NCBI GenBank assembly: GCA_946406095.1
Contig: CAMJJO010000088.1
Location: forward strand, 1-7,175
Origin: an uncultured Bacteroidales bacterium
GTDB taxonomy: Bacteria; Bacteroidota; Bacteroidia; Bacteroidales; UBA932
Direction: 5' to 3'
DNA: 7,175 bases
Positions 5,833 to 7,175 of the stretch are shown here, one piece after another. The notes under the pieces are model-generated. The model ran no database searches, was not told where the DNA came from, and saw nothing but the letters and a program-made list of their open reading frames with translations. Every line of letters begins with the position of its first letter. The first letter of the stretch is position 1. Position numbers and translations under genes: made by a program.

Positions 5833-7175
5833 ATGATTGAAAATGAAGAGATGAAGGTTGCTGAAGAACAGTATTCAGCTAACAGTATCCAGGTCCTGGA
5901 AGGCCTCGAGGCCGTGCGCAAGCGCCCGTCGATGTATATCGGCGACATTTCCGAGAGGGGTCTTCACCACCTGGTCTATGAGGTTGTGGACAACAGTATC
6001 GACGAGGCGATGGGCGGCTTCTGCGACACCATCGACGTGCAGATCCTCGAAGATAACTCCATAAGGGTGCAGGACAACGGACGAGGCATCCCTACCGGCA
6101 TGCACGAGAAGGAGCATCGCTCCGCCCTCGAGGTCGTGCTCACCGTGCTCCATGCCGGCGGAAAGTTCAGCAAGAACAACTACAAGGTTTCCGGCGGTCT
6201 TCACGGCGTCGGCGTTTCCTGCGTGAACGCGCTGTCGGATCTGCTTATCGCGGAAGTTCACCGCGAGGGCAAGATCTTCGTGCAGAAGTATTCGAAGGGA
6301 AAGCCCATCACAGAAGTGGAGGTGGTAGGAGAGTGCGGCCCGGACGAGCATGGCACCATCATCACCTTCCATCCGGATCCCACCATCTTCGTGCAGACCA
6401 CGGTCTATAAGTACGATACACTTGCAGCGCGTCTCCGCGAACTTGCGTTCCTGAACCGCGGCATCAAGATCACCCTCACCGACAAGCGCACCCTGGTGGA
6501 TGAATTCGTGCAGGATGAGGCTGGCGAGAGCAAGGCCACCGGCAAGCAGGTGTTCAAGTCCGAGGTGTTCTATTCCGAGGAAGGCCTCAAGGAATTCATC
6601 GACTACCTCGATGCCGGCGCATCCAAGCTCATCCCTGAGCCCGTCTGCGTCTCATCAGACAAGATCATCCCTATCGACATCGCTCTCCAGTATAATACCG
6701 GTTACTCCGAGAAGATATATTCCTATGTGAACAATATCAACACCATCGAGGGTGGCACGCATCTTCAGGGTTTCAAGATGGGTCTCAGCCGCGCCCTGAA
6801 AAACTATGCAGACAAGAACAAGCTTCTGGAGAAAGCAAAGGTGGAGCTTGCCCCCGAGGATTTCCGTGAAGGTCTTACCGCCGTCATTTCCGTGAAGGTG
6901 GCCGAGCCTCAGTTTGAAGGCCAGACCAAGACCAAGCTCGGCAACACCGAGGTGACCTCCGCAGTGTCGCAGGCAACGGCGGCAGCCATGGACATCTATC
7001 TCGAAGAGAATCCCAAGCTTGCAAAGACCATCATCGACAAGATCGTGCTCGCCGCTACAGCACGTGCAGCAGCCCGCAAGGCCCGCGAAATGGTGCAGCG
7101 CAAGACCGTCATGACTGGCGCAGGCCTCCCCGGCAAACTTGCCGACTGCTCCGAGAACGATCCCGAGAAGTGCGA
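5833..7175 (+). CDS. gyrB: DNA gyrase subunit B, cut at right edge before the TOPRIM domain
   Basis: ATPase subunit of DNA gyrase, which with GyrA introduces negative supercoils. 447 complete codons are present, covering the GHKL ATPase and transducer domains. Key residues, with E. coli equivalents: E50 (Glu42, general base) and N54 (Asn46) in EVVDNSIDEA; D81 and R84 (Asp73, Arg76) in DNGRGIP; GGKF (109-112); GGLHGVGVS (121-129); R144 (Arg136, coumarin contact); T175 (Thr165); and QTKTKLGN from Q364, with K366 matching Lys337. The window ends at LADCSENDPEKC, just before the expected EGDSAGG, so the TOPRIM motif and quinolone-related positions cannot be seen. The ATG at 5833 gives a 16-residue lead-in before NSIQVLEGLEAVRKRP; an internal ATG (M7) is possible but less likely. 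The 24-base A/T-rich spacer after the barrel gene has no Shine-Dalgarno, terminator or convincing promoter, so co-transcription with the upstream genes is likely. ParE is the main alternative, but the VLHAGGKF and VSGGLHGVG context favours GyrB. Confidence 0.95.
   Translation, partial: MIENEEMKVAEEQYSANSIQVLEGLEAVRKRPSMYIGDISERGLHHLVYEVVDNSIDEAMGGFCDTIDVQILEDNSIRVQDNGRGIPTGMHEKEHRSALEVVLTVLHAGGKFSKNNYKVSGGLHGVGVSCVNALSDLLIAEVHREGKIFVQKYSKGKPITEVEVVGECGPDEHGTIITFHPDPTIFVQTTVYKYDTLAARLRELAFLNRGIKITLTDKRTLVDEFVQDEAGESKATGKQVFKSEVFYSEEGLKEFIDYLDAGASKLIPEPVCVSSDKIIPIDIALQYNTGYSEKIYSYVNNINTIEGGTHLQGFKMGLSRALKNYADKNKLLEKAKVELAPEDFREGLTAVISVKVAEPQFEGQTKTKLGNTEVTSAVSQATAAAMDIYLEENPKLAKTIIDKIVLAATARAAARKAREMVQRKTVMTGAGLPGKLADCSENDPEKC

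Overview
The window looks like chromosomal core DNA from a Bacteroidota member, most likely a fairly GC-rich Bacteroidales. Three things suggest this. Every visible start lacks a Shine-Dalgarno and sits in A/T-rich DNA. The one real intergenic region carries two perfect copies of the Bacteroides-type -7 promoter box (TAnnTTTG). Both exported proteins have signal peptides predicted to be cut just before Gln (A-x-A|Q). The coding DNA is clearly GC-richer than the intergenic DNA. I cannot place the genus; Rikenellaceae-like or uncultured gut Bacteroidales would fit.

Layout: positions 1-1183 hold two minus-strand genes. ftsE (cell-division ABC ATPase) reads leftward into nth (endonuclease III), which runs off the left edge. 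Their stop and start share the four bases ATGA. Positions 1184-1267 form a divergent, A/T-rich promoter region with one -7 box per direction and a perfect inverted repeat between them. Rightward come three plus-strand genes. The first encodes a 984-residue exported protein built almost wholly of TPR-like helical repeats (1268-4222). The second, overlapping it by ATGA, encodes a 529-residue outer-membrane beta-barrel resembling a TonB-dependent receptor without the usual plug (4219-5808). The third, after a 24-base spacer, is gyrB (5833 to the right edge), cut just before its TOPRIM domain.

FtsE and GyrB are housekeeping proteins of septation and chromosome topology, and Nth repairs oxidised pyrimidines. 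The TPR protein and the barrel look like a translationally coupled envelope pair: a periplasmic scaffold and an outer-membrane partner. I can assign no known function to them, and they are the least understood part of the window. No mobile element, CRISPR array, tRNA, rRNA or convincing terminator was seen. Apart from the 84-base divergent region and the 24-base spacer before gyrB, all of the window is coding.
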